Assembly (NCBI RefSeq): GCF_016786355.1
Contig: NZ_JADWYX010000057.1
Coordinates: 1 to 56,744 of the forward strand
Reading direction: 5' to 3'
DNA: 56,744 nt
Origin: Frankia sp. AgB1.9
Lineage (GTDB): Bacteria > Actinomycetota > Actinomycetes > Frankiales > Frankiaceae
Both the position numbers and the translations under genes were made by a program. Below, piece after piece: positions 22,725 to 32,041 of this stretch. The notes beneath the pieces are model-generated. The model worked only from the letters and a program-made list of their open reading frames with translations. It was not told the origin of the DNA and ran no database searches. How positions within the stretch are numbered: position 1 is the first letter of the stretch; each line of letters starts with the position of its first letter.

Positions 22725-25334
22725 CTATCGGTGCAGGGGCTGCCAGGCGTGGACCTGGATGGACGCGGGATCGACGGTGTCCGAGAGCCCGGTGATCTGG
22801 ATCGTGGCGGTCTGGCCGGCGCGCAGGTCGAGATAGTTGGTATCAAACCGGGTTTCGCGTGACGGTGTGAGCGCGTGCACGAAGTACGCGAACCCGGTCG
22901 CGGTGATGGTCAATGCGGCCGTGTCTAGGCCCGTTTTCGTCGTGGCGGTCGCGAGTTTGGCCTCGCCGAACGGGACGTCCCTGATTTCCGCGAAAAACAG
23001 CCGATTTGACGGGAACGCGTCGTCTTGACTGTCCACCCAGGCGTAGCGATCGGCGGTCAGTTTCAGCCCAACGCCGGTCCACACCGCGCGGGACTCGCCG
23101 GGCGCGACGGCAGCGGTGACGTGTTCGTGGAGGTGGTCGGTGCCGTCGAAGCCCGCGACCGTGACGGCGGCGGTGGTGGTCACCTCGGTTCGACCGCTGT
23201 TGCTCAGCCACAGTTCCAGGGCGTCGCCGTCTCGCCGGAAGCTCGCCAGCACCGGCGCGTAGGCCCGGGATAGGTAGTGGTAGCTGGCCTTCGGCACGAG
23301 GTCGTGGTCGACGACCGACCAGCTGAACCCGGGCCAGACGTCGTTGAACTGCCAGACCAGCGTGCCGTTGCAGTGCGGGGCTCGACGTCGGTAGTGCTCG
23401 ACGCCGAACTTCAGTCCCTCAGCCTGCGAGATCATGGTGAAGTCGACGTACTGCTCGATCGTCTGGGGCAGGCCGGTCACGATCTCAAGGACGGCGTCGT
23501 GTTTGTTCTTCGGATGGTCCTTGTTGTGGTGGTCGAAGGACTCGCTGTGGACGTACAACTGGTCCCGCGGCAGGTACCGGCGCAGGGTGGCGAGTTCCGG
23601 CGCGGCATGGATACCGAACTCGCTGATGAACTTTCCCTTGTCATCGGCGTAGCGGCGGTAGTGCCGGGCGTCGCCCGGGTTGTCGAAGACCTGGGCGTTC
23701 GGGCCGAAGTTGACGCCGTGCCACACCTCCCAGGCGTGCCGGTCACCGTCCATGACGCCGTTGACCGCGGCCCAGCCCTCGCTGGGGTCTTCACCCCACG
23801 GGCTGCCCGGCCAGTACGGGGTTCGACCGTCGAACTCGGCGACGGCCTCGGGTAGGACGCGGTAGAAGAAGTCGTAGCCCCAGTCGCCGGGCTCGTAGTT
23901 CTGGTAGGCGGCGCCATGGATGGTCTGGACCTCGTTGTTGCCGCACCACAGCGCGAGGCTCGGGTGGTTGCGCAGCCGCCTGACCTGGTACTCAGCCTCG
24001 TGCGCGACCTCGGTGGCGAGCCTGGGATCGCTTTCGGGGTAGTCGAAGCAGGCGAACATGAAGTCCTGCCAGATCAGCACGCCCTGCTCGTCGCAGGCGC
24101 GGTAGAACGCGTCCTGCTCGTAGACGCCGCCGCCCCAGACACGCAGCATGTTCATGCCGCCGTCCCGGGCGAGGCCGACCAGGGCCCGGACCCGGTCCGC
24201 GTCGACCGAGCCGACCAGCATGTCCGCGGGCAGCCACGCGGCGCCGCGGGCGAAAATCGGCACGCCGTTGAGGATGAAACGAAACAGGTGGCCGCCCTCG
24301 GGATCCGCACCGCGGTCGAGCGTGATCGTGCGCAGCCCGACCCGGTCGGTCGTGTGGTCCAGCGTCTCCCCGCCGGCCAGCAGCACGATCGTCACGTCGT
24401 GCAGGACGGGGTCGCCCAGGTCATGCGTCCACCACAGGTCCGCCTCCGGCACGGTGACCGTGCCATGCGCCCGCCCGTTCGACACCGGCAGTTCGACGCT
24501 GAGGCGCCAGCCGCTCGGTGCGGCGAGCTCGACCCGCACGGCGAGCGGAGTATCAGTCCCGAACTGGTCGACCTCGACCAGCACGCCTACAGTCGCCGCG
24601 CCGTCCGCCAGGATCGCGTCCGCTCGGATGTGGTGTCCGGTCAGTACGGCCGCCTTCTCCACACACAGCTCGACCGGGCGCCAGATGCCGATCGACGGCA
24701 CGCGCGGCCCGAAGTCCCAGCCCCACGAGCAGATTGCCTTACGACGCTGGGTGGCGAGCGCCTTCGTCGTCGTCATGAAACCTTCGGATTCCGCGGGCGT
24801 CTTCTCATCGGTCATGAGATGGGCGAACAAGGCGACGAACCGTTCGCGGAGTTGGGCAGCCGATGCCGGGACCGTCAGACCGTCAAGCGGCGGGGAGAAG
24901 CGCAACAGCATGTCGTTGTCGTCGCGGAGCCGCGCGGTCACGTCGAACTCGGCCGGCCGGAACATGTTCTCGTGATGGCCCAGCGGCTCGCCGTTCAGCC
25001 AGATGTCCACAACCGTGTCCAGGCCGAGGAACACCAGTCTCACCCGTTCGTCGTCGGCGAGGTGAGCCGGTCCGGCGAAGGAGGCACGAAACCACCAGTC
25101 GCGTTCCTCGATCCAGCGAACGTCGTCCTCATTGCGGTCCTGGTATGGGTGTTCGATCCGGCCTGCGGCCCATAGCGACTCGTGCACACCGCCGGGTACC
25201 ACGGCAGGCAGCCAGCCGTCGGTCGGCAGCGCGGACACGTCGAGCCCGATGTCGGTGCCGACCAGCTCGAAGTCGTGGATCTGAATGATTCGCTCCTTGT
25301 TTGTCGGGCGAGCGGCACGGCCGGGGGCGTGCAC
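22725..25334 (-). CDS. glycoside hydrolase family 2, beta-mannosidase-like
   Basis: This is a protein of about 869 residues. An N-terminal sugar-binding jelly-roll (GLDTVVDIWLNGEPLGHHEN), an immunoglobulin-like domain and a TIM barrel follow the GH2 plan. The acid/base Glu is in LWCGNNEVQ (about residue 468) and the nucleophile Glu in FISEFG (about residue 572). WQDFMFAC and GTLVWQFNDVWPG are typical of beta-mannosidases. No signal peptide is seen, so it should act on imported mannosides in the cytoplasm. The start is uncertain: the GTG at 25334 has no clear ribosome site, while AAGGAG lies just before ATC/ATT codons at 25289-25284. Confidence 0.88.
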   Translation of the reverse strand: MHAPGRAARPTNKERIIQIHDFELVGTDIGLDVSALPTDGWLPAVVPGGVHESLWAAGRIEHPYQDRNEDDVRWIEERDWWFRASFAGPAHLADDERVRLVFLGLDTVVDIWLNGEPLGHHENMFRPAEFDVTARLRDDNDMLLRFSPPLDGLTVPASAAQLRERFVALFAHLMTDEKTPAESEGFMTTTKALATQRRKAICSWGWDFGPRVPSIGIWRPVELCVEKAAVLTGHHIRADAILADGAATVGVLVEVDQFGTDTPLAVRVELAAPSGWRLSVELPVSNGRAHGTVTVPEADLWWTHDLGDPVLHDVTIVLLAGGETLDHTTDRVGLRTITLDRGADPEGGHLFRFILNGVPIFARGAAWLPADMLVGSVDADRVRALVGLARDGGMNMLRVWGGGVYEQDAFYRACDEQGVLIWQDFMFACFDYPESDPRLATEVAHEAEYQVRRLRNHPSLALWCGNNEVQTIHGAAYQNYEPGDWGYDFFYRVLPEAVAEFDGRTPYWPGSPWGEDPSEGWAAVNGVMDGDRHAWEVWHGVNFGPNAQVFDNPGDARHYRRYADDKGKFISEFGIHAAPELATLRRYLPRDQLYVHSESFDHHNKDHPKNKHDAVLEIVTGLPQTIEQYVDFTMISQAEGLKFGVEHYRRRAPHCNGTLVWQFNDVWPGFSWSVVDHDLVPKASYHYLSRAYAPVLASFRRDGDALELWLSNSGRTEVTTTAAVTVAGFDGTDHLHEHVTAAVAPGESRAVWTGVGLKLTADRYAWVDSQDDAFPSNRLFFAEIRDVPFGEAKLATATTKTGLDTAALTITATGFAYFVHALTPSRETRFDTNYLDLRAGQTATIQITGLSDTVDPASIQVHAWQPLHR

Positions 25335-26130
25335 TGGTCTCCCGGCACCAGTGCACGCAAGATCGCAGCTGCCACCGAAAAGGCGATCGCGGCCAAGGTC
25401 AGCAACAACACATCAGCCGCCGGCGAACAGCGAGGGTGCGGCAGCGAAGTCCGGCGACTGCGGGGCGCGCGGAGGACGCTGCTGATCGCCGTACGAATCC
25501 GACGGCGACGATCGGCGGGGAGGTTGGCCGGTCCGCTAGCAGTGAAGCCGAGGCGAGCAGCCCGTGCCCGCTGTCCGCGGATCCCGCTGGCGCTGTCGAT
25601 CAGCACGACCGCGGCCCGCCCGCCTCATCGTGTGGGTCAGCTGGTCCGAGGTCGCCGCGGGCGAGAGGGGAGGCCTTCGTCTCGGTGGGACGGATCACCG
25701 GATCGGAGTGCTAGCACAGGCGAAATCCCTTCTGCGTACGGGAGTTCCGGCGGCGTCGCCGGCTCGGCGCCTCAGGTCGTTCGAAAATCTATCATTCAAC
25801 GAATTTTGCGGCCAGGGGTGCAGCTCCCCGAGGCCCGCTTCCGGGTCACTGGCTACTTTGAGTCGCCACTCCGACACGACGAGGTGACCTGGTCGCCTTC
25901 CGGTCGCCATGTGCGACCAGCAGTGGCACTGACAGGATCACCTGAAGGTGGTCACCGGGATCGTTGAGCGGAAGCCGACCCGGTGCGCCCGGGCCAGGAC
26001 TTGTCTGGGCGGCGTGCAAGACGCACGCACCCAGTGCCATCCGCTAGCCGGGTCCCCTGGAATCAATGGTCGAGACCTTGAAACGGACTCTCGGACGCGT
26101 CGAGGGGAACACGACCCGGGCGCCGTCGGG
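25335..26130. other. 796-base region without a recognisable gene
   Basis: Several open frames exist on both strands, but none shows a family pattern, a good ribosome site or a credible protein composition. The segment presumably holds the beta-mannosidase promoter. An AT-rich patch occurs at about 25785-25810. Nothing else stands out. Confidence 0.4.
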
Positions 26131-28614
26131 TCAATCCGCGCGAGTGCTGGTCAGAGTCCGGACCGGCGCGAGCTCCCGCAGCGGTTGGGGCGATCCGATC
26201 AGCGGGCCCTGCCCAAGGGCGCAACCAGCGGCCTGTAGATGGCGAAGCTGCGCGCGCGTCCTGACGCCATCCGCGCCTACCCTCAGACCGTTCGCCACCG
26301 CGAACTCGATGACTGCGGCGCGGGTCGAAGACAGGACCGACCACGGTGCCCGCTGGTCAGCCACCAGGTCACCGGACAGCGCGGCATCGATCTTGAGGAG
26401 GCGAACCGGTAACTGGTAAAAGGCGGCCAACGAACTCTCCGAAGCACCGACGTCATCGAGGGCGATGACTGTGCCCGCATTGGCCAGCCGGCTGAGCGTC
26501 GCCCCGGCGGCGAGTAGATCTGGGATGCGGCTCGTGCGGGAGAGCTCGAGGACCAGTTCATCGGCGCTCACGCCGTGGCGACGCAACAAACCTTCGACGT
26601 GGTCGACGAGATCAGGGTCTGCTGCACGGCTCGGTGACACGTCCAGATGGAGACAGACGTGAGCGCCCAGCCGGTCACGGAGCTCCGGCAGTTCCCCGAA
26701 GGCACGCTCGAACACGGATTTTTCGAGCTCATCGACAAATCCCTCCCGTTCAGCCTTTACGAGCAGTTCTCCTGCTGGGATGAGATCACCGCGTGACGGC
26801 GTCCGGCAGAGTACTGCCTCTGCGCCAACCGTGCGCCCGTCGCTTAGCCGACAGATAGGTTGATAGCAGAGAGCCACGGAATGTCCGAGAGTGAAGTCTT
26901 CGAGAGTTCTTGGGACGACGACGGAACTACTTGGATCTTTGGTTTCAGCGGTGAGCGGTTCAGCCCGTCGATAAACCACGAGCTTGCCTTTTCCTCGCTG
27001 CTTGGACTGGTACATGGCCTCGTCGGCACGGTGCATCAGCTGTTCGGGCACATCTACTGGGTCTCGGGAATCGGCTATTGCAAGGCCGATGCTGACCTGC
27101 ACGTACCGTCGGGCCCCGTGAATCACGCATGGGTTCCCCATGGCGACAAGGATTCGTTCTCCCGCCCGCTCGCCGGTGACATGGGCATCATCGGCGTCCT
27201 TGGTGCCAGCCACCAGGACGGCGAACTCGTCGCCGCCCAGGCGGGCGGCTAGGTCCTCACATCTGATCGCGGCCCGCAGACGGCTGGCGACAGTTCGCAG
27301 AAGAGCATCGCCGGCGGCATGCCCGAGGGAGTCGTTTACGGCCTTGAAGTCGTCGAGATCGCAGAATAGTACGATCGCTGAGCTGCCGTCGGCACGGTGC
27401 CGCTCGATAGCGCGCTCAAGTTCCCGGGTGAACAACGCGCGGTTGGGCAGCCCCGTCAGAGAATCATGGAACGCTTGGTGACGAAGCCGCTCGTGCGCGG
27501 CCCGCACGGTAGCGAGGAGCCGGATGTTCTGGCTGACGGTGATGACCTGCCGTAGTGCCACGAGAGTAGCCAAGACCAGCGTGAGGTAGAGGGCGCCACC
27601 TCCTAGTTCCTTGCCGTCGGCGGCAAGCGCGACGATAACCACGGCGGCCGCACCGAGTGGAAGGTATGGAACGTAGGCGTGGCCCCAGAAGCCGGACAAG
27701 CGTCCGGATACCGGCTTCGCCGACGTGGCACCGTCTTCGAGACCACCCATCGCTCTTTGGCGCTCGGGCACAACAAGCCCCAAGGCGATCAAAGGTTCGC
27801 CGAAATTGACCCCGACCCAGTAGGGTGCCGTACTGCTCGCCAACTCCGCTTGGCTCACGGTCAAACCGAAGACTGCCGACTCCGGGATGATCAACACCGC
27901 GAGTCCAATGCCGAGCAGTGCCAGCGACCGACCATTTCTGGGGCAACGGAAGGCCGTCATCAGAACCACCAAGGCCACCGTCAGCATTCCCCCAAGCGGG
28001 AGTGCTATAGCGAGGAAGAAAGGAACACCCTGGACACCACTGGCGACGATCCTGCTCAACACGGCAATCCAGGTGATCAATAGCAGGGATACTACGATCA
28101 CTAGGCCGTCTAATACGACGAGAGGGTCCGAATAGCGCGGCCTCCCATCGGGGTCCTCGGCGGTCATCCGGCTACGATCTTCTTGCTCCGTCGGAATCAG
28201 CAGCAGACCGATCACGACCAGGACGAAAGGTAAGAGATACAGAATGTCGAACGGGTTGAGCGTCACGACCGATGGATGGTAGCGGGACGCTCGAATCCAG
28301 TCGGCCAGTCCGCCGAACTCAAAGATGAGCACCGCCCAGATGAACAGTCGCCAGCGACGCTCCACTCCGTTACTGCGGACCACTCCAACCGTGGAGATCA
28401 ACACCGCAATCAGATTAGCCGTACCGAGCGACACAGCTTGTGCAAGCAACCGGCTTTCACCCTCAAGGAAGAGCAGCGGAATGCTCGACAACGTCAACAG
28501 CGCGGCGACACATCCGGCCGTGACCCGAAAGGACTTTTCCGAAATCGGCGATGTATCCCCCTGGGTGCACCCTCCGTGCACTCCCCTGTGCGCTCCCGAC
28601 CTGCGCCATCGCAC
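26131..28614 (-). CDS. membrane diguanylate cyclase with degenerate EAL domain
   Basis: This protein of about 827 residues has an N-terminal membrane part with roughly eight to ten helices. A GGDEF domain follows, with the metal/substrate strand LFCDLDDFKAVNDSLGHAAG and an intact GGDEF motif from residue 460. The inhibitory I-site RCED lies five residues before it. The C-terminal EAL-like domain is decayed: EAV for EAL, the catalytic Asn of the N-L-S strand is Asp, the Glu of the E-x-T-E strand is missing (ELSRTS) and DDFG reads DDVG. It should make cyclic di-GMP with feedback inhibition and probably not degrade it. The GTG at 28614 has GGAGGAGG upstream; an ATG at 28860 is possible but has no site. 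Confidence 0.85.
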   Translation of the reverse strand: MRWRRSGAHRGVHGGCTQGDTSPISEKSFRVTAGCVAALLTLSSIPLLFLEGESRLLAQAVSLGTANLIAVLISTVGVVRSNGVERRWRLFIWAVLIFEFGGLADWIRASRYHPSVVTLNPFDILYLLPFVLVVIGLLLIPTEQEDRSRMTAEDPDGRPRYSDPLVVLDGLVIVVSLLLITWIAVLSRIVASGVQGVPFFLAIALPLGGMLTVALVVLMTAFRCPRNGRSLALLGIGLAVLIIPESAVFGLTVSQAELASSTAPYWVGVNFGEPLIALGLVVPERQRAMGGLEDGATSAKPVSGRLSGFWGHAYVPYLPLGAAAVVIVALAADGKELGGGALYLTLVLATLVALRQVITVSQNIRLLATVRAAHERLRHQAFHDSLTGLPNRALFTRELERAIERHRADGSSAIVLFCDLDDFKAVNDSLGHAAGDALLRTVASRLRAAIRCEDLAARLGGDEFAVLVAGTKDADDAHVTGERAGERILVAMGNPCVIHGARRYVQVSIGLAIADSRDPVDVPEQLMHRADEAMYQSKQRGKGKLVVYRRAEPLTAETKDPSSSVVVPRTLEDFTLGHSVALCYQPICRLSDGRTVGAEAVLCRTPSRGDLIPAGELLVKAEREGFVDELEKSVFERAFGELPELRDRLGAHVCLHLDVSPSRAADPDLVDHVEGLLRRHGVSADELVLELSRTSRIPDLLAAGATLSRLANAGTVIALDDVGASESSLAAFYQLPVRLLKIDAALSGDLVADQRAPWSVLSSTRAAVIEFAVANGLRVGADGVRTRAQLRHLQAAGCALGQGPLIGSPQPLRELAPVRTLTSTRAD

Positions 28615-29391
28615 GAGATACTTCGCCTCCTCCAGACGACCCTGTTGCCGCTGGCAAGCCACCCCAAACACCCGCTCAGCGCGATCGCGTCGTTTGGGAG
28701 GCTTCCCTCCATAGCCAGGTCGCTGGGTGGCTCGGCGCGGCCCACGCGCATCGGTCCCGAGATATTCCGACAAAATGGCCGATCGCCGTCCTTTCGCGGC
28801 GCGGAGATGCTGATCTGCTGACGGCGCGAGGCGGCCCCTGGTCGCCCCCACTGTTCCCATGGTCTACAGGTGATCCCCGATCACCTGTAGACCAGACTCC
28901 CCCTTGGCCAAGGAAGACGCGTTTACACCTCGTGAACACTGATCGATGTGTGGCGAGAGAGAAGAGCGCCCGTCACGCACAGAATCTCACACATGCACCG
29001 CGTACCCGCAGCATTCATTACGGCCAGCATCACGGCTTGTCGAGTTGTTCGTTTGCGCTATCGAAGGTCGAGGGGCATTGCCTCGACCGGCCTGGTCAGC
29101 GCTCACACAACTGGCCAGCCAGTGGCGGGTCGCCAGCTACCGCCGTCTTAAGATCGAGAGCCCCTAGGACGTCGGCGACCGCCTGGGATACGCTGGTCCG
29201 GAACGTCGCCGGGGCTTCCAATTATTTGCGCAGAGCGACGCCTTGTTCACGGTACGAGCCCAGAGAGATTTCCATGTGCTAGACGGCCGCATTCATTGTC
29301 ACCACGCCGGTACGTTTGGCGGCACCGACACCGCGCGCGGTGGCCGCGCTGCTTTGATGGATTCAACGACCGGCAGGAGACCGAGACCAGC
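28615..29391. other. 777-base divergent intergenic region
   Basis: This lies between the GGDEF gene (minus) and the BadF-type kinase gene (plus). The only strong structure is the perfect 15-bp inverted repeat at 28860-28894, listed separately. No gene with a family pattern was recognised. If the GGDEF protein actually starts at 28860, the left part is coding. Confidence 0.45.
28860..28894. repeat. perfect 15-bp inverted repeat with 5-base spacer
   Basis: The left arm 28860-28874 and right arm 28880-28894 are exact reverse complements, separated by CCCCG. It lies in a region between divergent genes, so it is not in the usual place for a terminator, and no U-tract follows. It may be a large operator, an RNA hairpin in the GGDEF leader, or a relic of a small mobile element. 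Confidence 0.65.
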
Positions 29392-30528
29392 ATGACCGAA
29401 TATCGTCAGGACGCGCGGAACGATGAAAAGGCGGTCCTTCATTCACTGCTCACAATCCCCAAAGGACTCTTTCCGCTGACGGCTCCTGGCCAATCCTCTC
29501 GCCCAGAGCCAGGCCGGGCACTCCTGCTCGGCGTCGACGGCGGTGGGACCAAGACGAGCGCGGCCGTGCTCGATCTCACCGATCACAGCCATGCGGCCGC
29601 GGTCTCGGGGCCGAGCAACGTCGACGTCGTCGGATTCGACGCGGCCGCCGAAGCGATCCACGATGCCGTCAACCGCGCGCTGCGACGACTCGGAGGACGT
29701 GTAGAGAACGTCCGCGCCGCTGTGGTCGCGGTGGCGAGCGCCGACACGGACGAGAACCAGGAGCTTCTCCGGAGCCGGCTTGTCGACCTTCGCGTGATCG
29801 ACCCGCTGTTCGTCGTGAACGATGTCGTGGCGGCCTGGGCCTCCGGCACGCTCGGGACCCAGGGCATCGGCGTGATCAGTGGCACCGGCAGCAACACGCT
29901 CGGCGTGACCGCGGACGGACGGACCTGGCGTTGTGGCGGCTGGGGGCATCTCCTGGGCGATGAGGGTTCTGGCTTCTCGATCGGTCTGGCCGGGATGCGA
30001 GCAGTCGTCGCCTACCGCGACGGCCGTAGCCCCTGGACGTCCCTTGTCGGCCGTGTGAGGGACTTCTACGGGATCGGGAAAGTCGAAGAACTGGAGGACC
30101 TCGTCTACAACTCGCTGGACAAGCCGGGGATCGCTGCGTTCGCCGTCGAGGTAGGGAACGCCGCCGCGGAAGCCGACGTGACGGCGATGGGCATCCTGCG
30201 GGAGGCGGGAGATCAGCTCGGTCGTCAGGTGTGCACAGTGATCCGACGCCTGGGTCTGAATGGAGGGTTCCCCGTCGCCACCATCGGAGGCACGTTCCGC
30301 GCAGGCGCGCCCTTCATGGATGCCTTCCGATCGCGAGTACTCGAAACCAGTCCGGAAGCCGAGATCGTGACGCCACCCATATCTCCAGTAGGCGGTTCCA
30401 TCCTATTGGCCGCTCAAGCGGTCGCGCTCCGAGATCACGTCGACATCCGGCGCCTCAGCATCGAACCGGGCGGCGAGAACCAAGACCAAGAGCTCGGCGG
30501 CCCGCCACGCTGCGCAGGTGCGAAGTAG
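29392..30528 (+). CDS. BadF/BadG/BcrA/BcrD-type ATPase, N-acetylglucosamine-kinase-like
   Basis: The protein has 378 residues and the ASKHA fold: phosphate-1 motif LLLGVDGGGTKTSA, phosphate-2 motif VISGTGSNTLGV, and GGWGHLLGDEGSGFSIG, typical of N-acetylglucosamine kinase-like members of this family. It has no cysteines arranged for an iron-sulfur cluster, so it is not an activase of the BadF type. It likely phosphorylates an amino sugar or similar sugar. The ATG at 29392 is preferred; the preceding GGAGA is rather distant. An N-terminal extension of about 45 residues precedes the fold. It stands alone between a divergent GGDEF gene and a convergent CoA-transferase. Confidence 0.82.
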   Translation: MTEYRQDARNDEKAVLHSLLTIPKGLFPLTAPGQSSRPEPGRALLLGVDGGGTKTSAAVLDLTDHSHAAAVSGPSNVDVVGFDAAAEAIHDAVNRALRRLGGRVENVRAAVVAVASADTDENQELLRSRLVDLRVIDPLFVVNDVVAAWASGTLGTQGIGVISGTGSNTLGVTADGRTWRCGGWGHLLGDEGSGFSIGLAGMRAVVAYRDGRSPWTSLVGRVRDFYGIGKVEELEDLVYNSLDKPGIAAFAVEVGNAAAEADVTAMGILREAGDQLGRQVCTVIRRLGLNGGFPVATIGGTFRAGAPFMDAFRSRVLETSPEAEIVTPPISPVGGSILLAAQAVALRDHVDIRRLSIEPGGENQDQELGGPPRCAGAK

Positions 30529-30638
30529 TCGCTGCTGTCAGAGTGCCGTACTGATCGTTTTCGTCTATCGTCGCGAACTATGGACACCGGCCACGGGCAT
30601 CTACGAAAGTGCGGCAGAGCCGCTACCGAGAGAGTCCC

Positions 30639-31892
30639 TTAGGGCACGATTCCCCGGACCTTGAGGTCGAGCGCGGTGTCCCAGTCAATGCCGAGTTCGG
30701 CGAGGATGTCGTCGCCGTGTTCGTTGAAGTGCGGGGCGCGGCGTGGCGTAGCGGGCTGGCTGTCGTATTGCACGGGTACCGCGACCAGCGGGAACGGGGT
30801 GCCGTCCGCGGTGTGGCATTCCTGGACGTATCCGTTCGCGATGGTCTGTGGGTCGTTGGCGGCTTCCAGGGTGTTCTGCACAGCGGCCCACTGCCCTGCG
30901 AACGGCTTCAGGCGCCACCGCCATTCTTCGAGGGTCGCCTGGGCGAATACGGCGTCCAGGATCGCGACGGCCTCTCGAGTATGGGTGATGAGTGTCTCGT
31001 GGTTGGCGAAGCGTGGATCAGTCACGAGTTCGGGCCGGCCGATGACCTCGCAGAGCGGCTGCCAGTACACGCCTGCCTGCAGGCAGGTGAGCATGAGGGC
31101 GCGGCCGTCTTTGGTCTCGTAGGTGCGGACCAGGGGGTTGTTGGTGATCTCGTCCAGGGGAGGAACCACCCAGGGCTGCTGCGTCAGAAGCGACATGGTC
31201 ATTGCCTGTCCCATGGCCCACAGGCCGGTCCCGAGCAGGGAGATGTCGACGGTAGTCGGCTCGCCGGTGCGCTCCCGGTGGAACAGCGCCCCCATGATCC
31301 CGCCGGCGATGGTCATGCCGCCGAGGGAGTCGCCGTAGCCCGGTCCGGGCGGGTTGGGGACCAGGTCGTATTCGGGGCGCATGGTTCCGATCGCGGTTCC
31401 GGACCGCGCCCAGAACGCGAGCGAGTCGTAGGACCCGTTGTCCGCGTCTGGTCCTCGTTCGCCTTGACCGGTCCCAACAACGTAGATGATCTTCGGGTTG
31501 GCTGTGCGGATGTGGTTGACGTCGATACGAAGTTTCGCGCGGATGCGTGGCAGTTTGTTGGTGAGGAAGACGTCGGAGGTGGCCGCGAGCTTGTAGAGGA
31601 TCTCCTGGCCGTCGGCAGTGGTCAGGTCCAGGCCAAGGCTGCGTTTGCCCCGGTTGGAGTGCTCGACCAGCGCGTGGACGGCGCCTACGGTCGACGTGAC
31701 CCCGCTTGAGGCTAGACCGCGCATCGCGTCGCCTCGCTCGACGTGCTCGATTTTGATGACGTCCGCACCGAGGTCCGCGAGAGCGGCGGAGGCCACGGGG
31801 ACGAAGGTGTGCTCGGCGACCTCCAGAATGCGGACGCCTTGCATGATCGCTGTCATGGTCATCGCCTGTCGATAAGTGTCGGACAACGTCAT
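30639..31892 (-). CDS. family III (CaiB/BaiF) CoA-transferase
   Basis: This 417-residue enzyme has the N-terminal VRILEVAEHTFVPVASAALADLG segment, KIEHVERGD, and the catalytic Asp in GYGDSLGGMTIAGG, followed by DISLLGTGLWAMG. Family III enzymes move CoA from one acyl-CoA to a free acid by a ping-pong route through an aspartyl-CoA anhydride. The length is normal. The start may be at 31892, or at 31862 or 31856, where in-frame ATG codons give a more usual N-terminus. The next gene upstream on the strand is the aldehyde dehydrogenase (stop 32042). Its acid substrate is unknown. Confidence 0.88.
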   Translation of the reverse strand: MTLSDTYRQAMTMTAIMQGVRILEVAEHTFVPVASAALADLGADVIKIEHVERGDAMRGLASSGVTSTVGAVHALVEHSNRGKRSLGLDLTTADGQEILYKLAATSDVFLTNKLPRIRAKLRIDVNHIRTANPKIIYVVGTGQGERGPDADNGSYDSLAFWARSGTAIGTMRPEYDLVPNPPGPGYGDSLGGMTIAGGIMGALFHRERTGEPTTVDISLLGTGLWAMGQAMTMSLLTQQPWVVPPLDEITNNPLVRTYETKDGRALMLTCLQAGVYWQPLCEVIGRPELVTDPRFANHETLITHTREAVAILDAVFAQATLEEWRWRLKPFAGQWAAVQNTLEAANDPQTIANGYVQECHTADGTPFPLVAVPVQYDSQPATPRRAPHFNEHGDDILAELGIDWDTALDLKVRGIVP

Positions 31893-32041
31893 TCCGTGTC
31901 GCCGCGTCTTGTTCCTGGCGCGGGATTGTCGAGCTCGCTACGTCCCGTACCTCGCGGGCACCCTTCACGCCGAGATCGACGATCGATGCGACGTCGGGTA
32001 AGTTCTCGGCCGAGACCCCCGCTGCCTCGGACTGGGTACTG

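Noticed and set aside
23916..25175. A 419-codon plus-strand frame opposite the beta-mannosidase
   Set aside because: It is the complement of a well-supported GH2 gene and shows no domain pattern.
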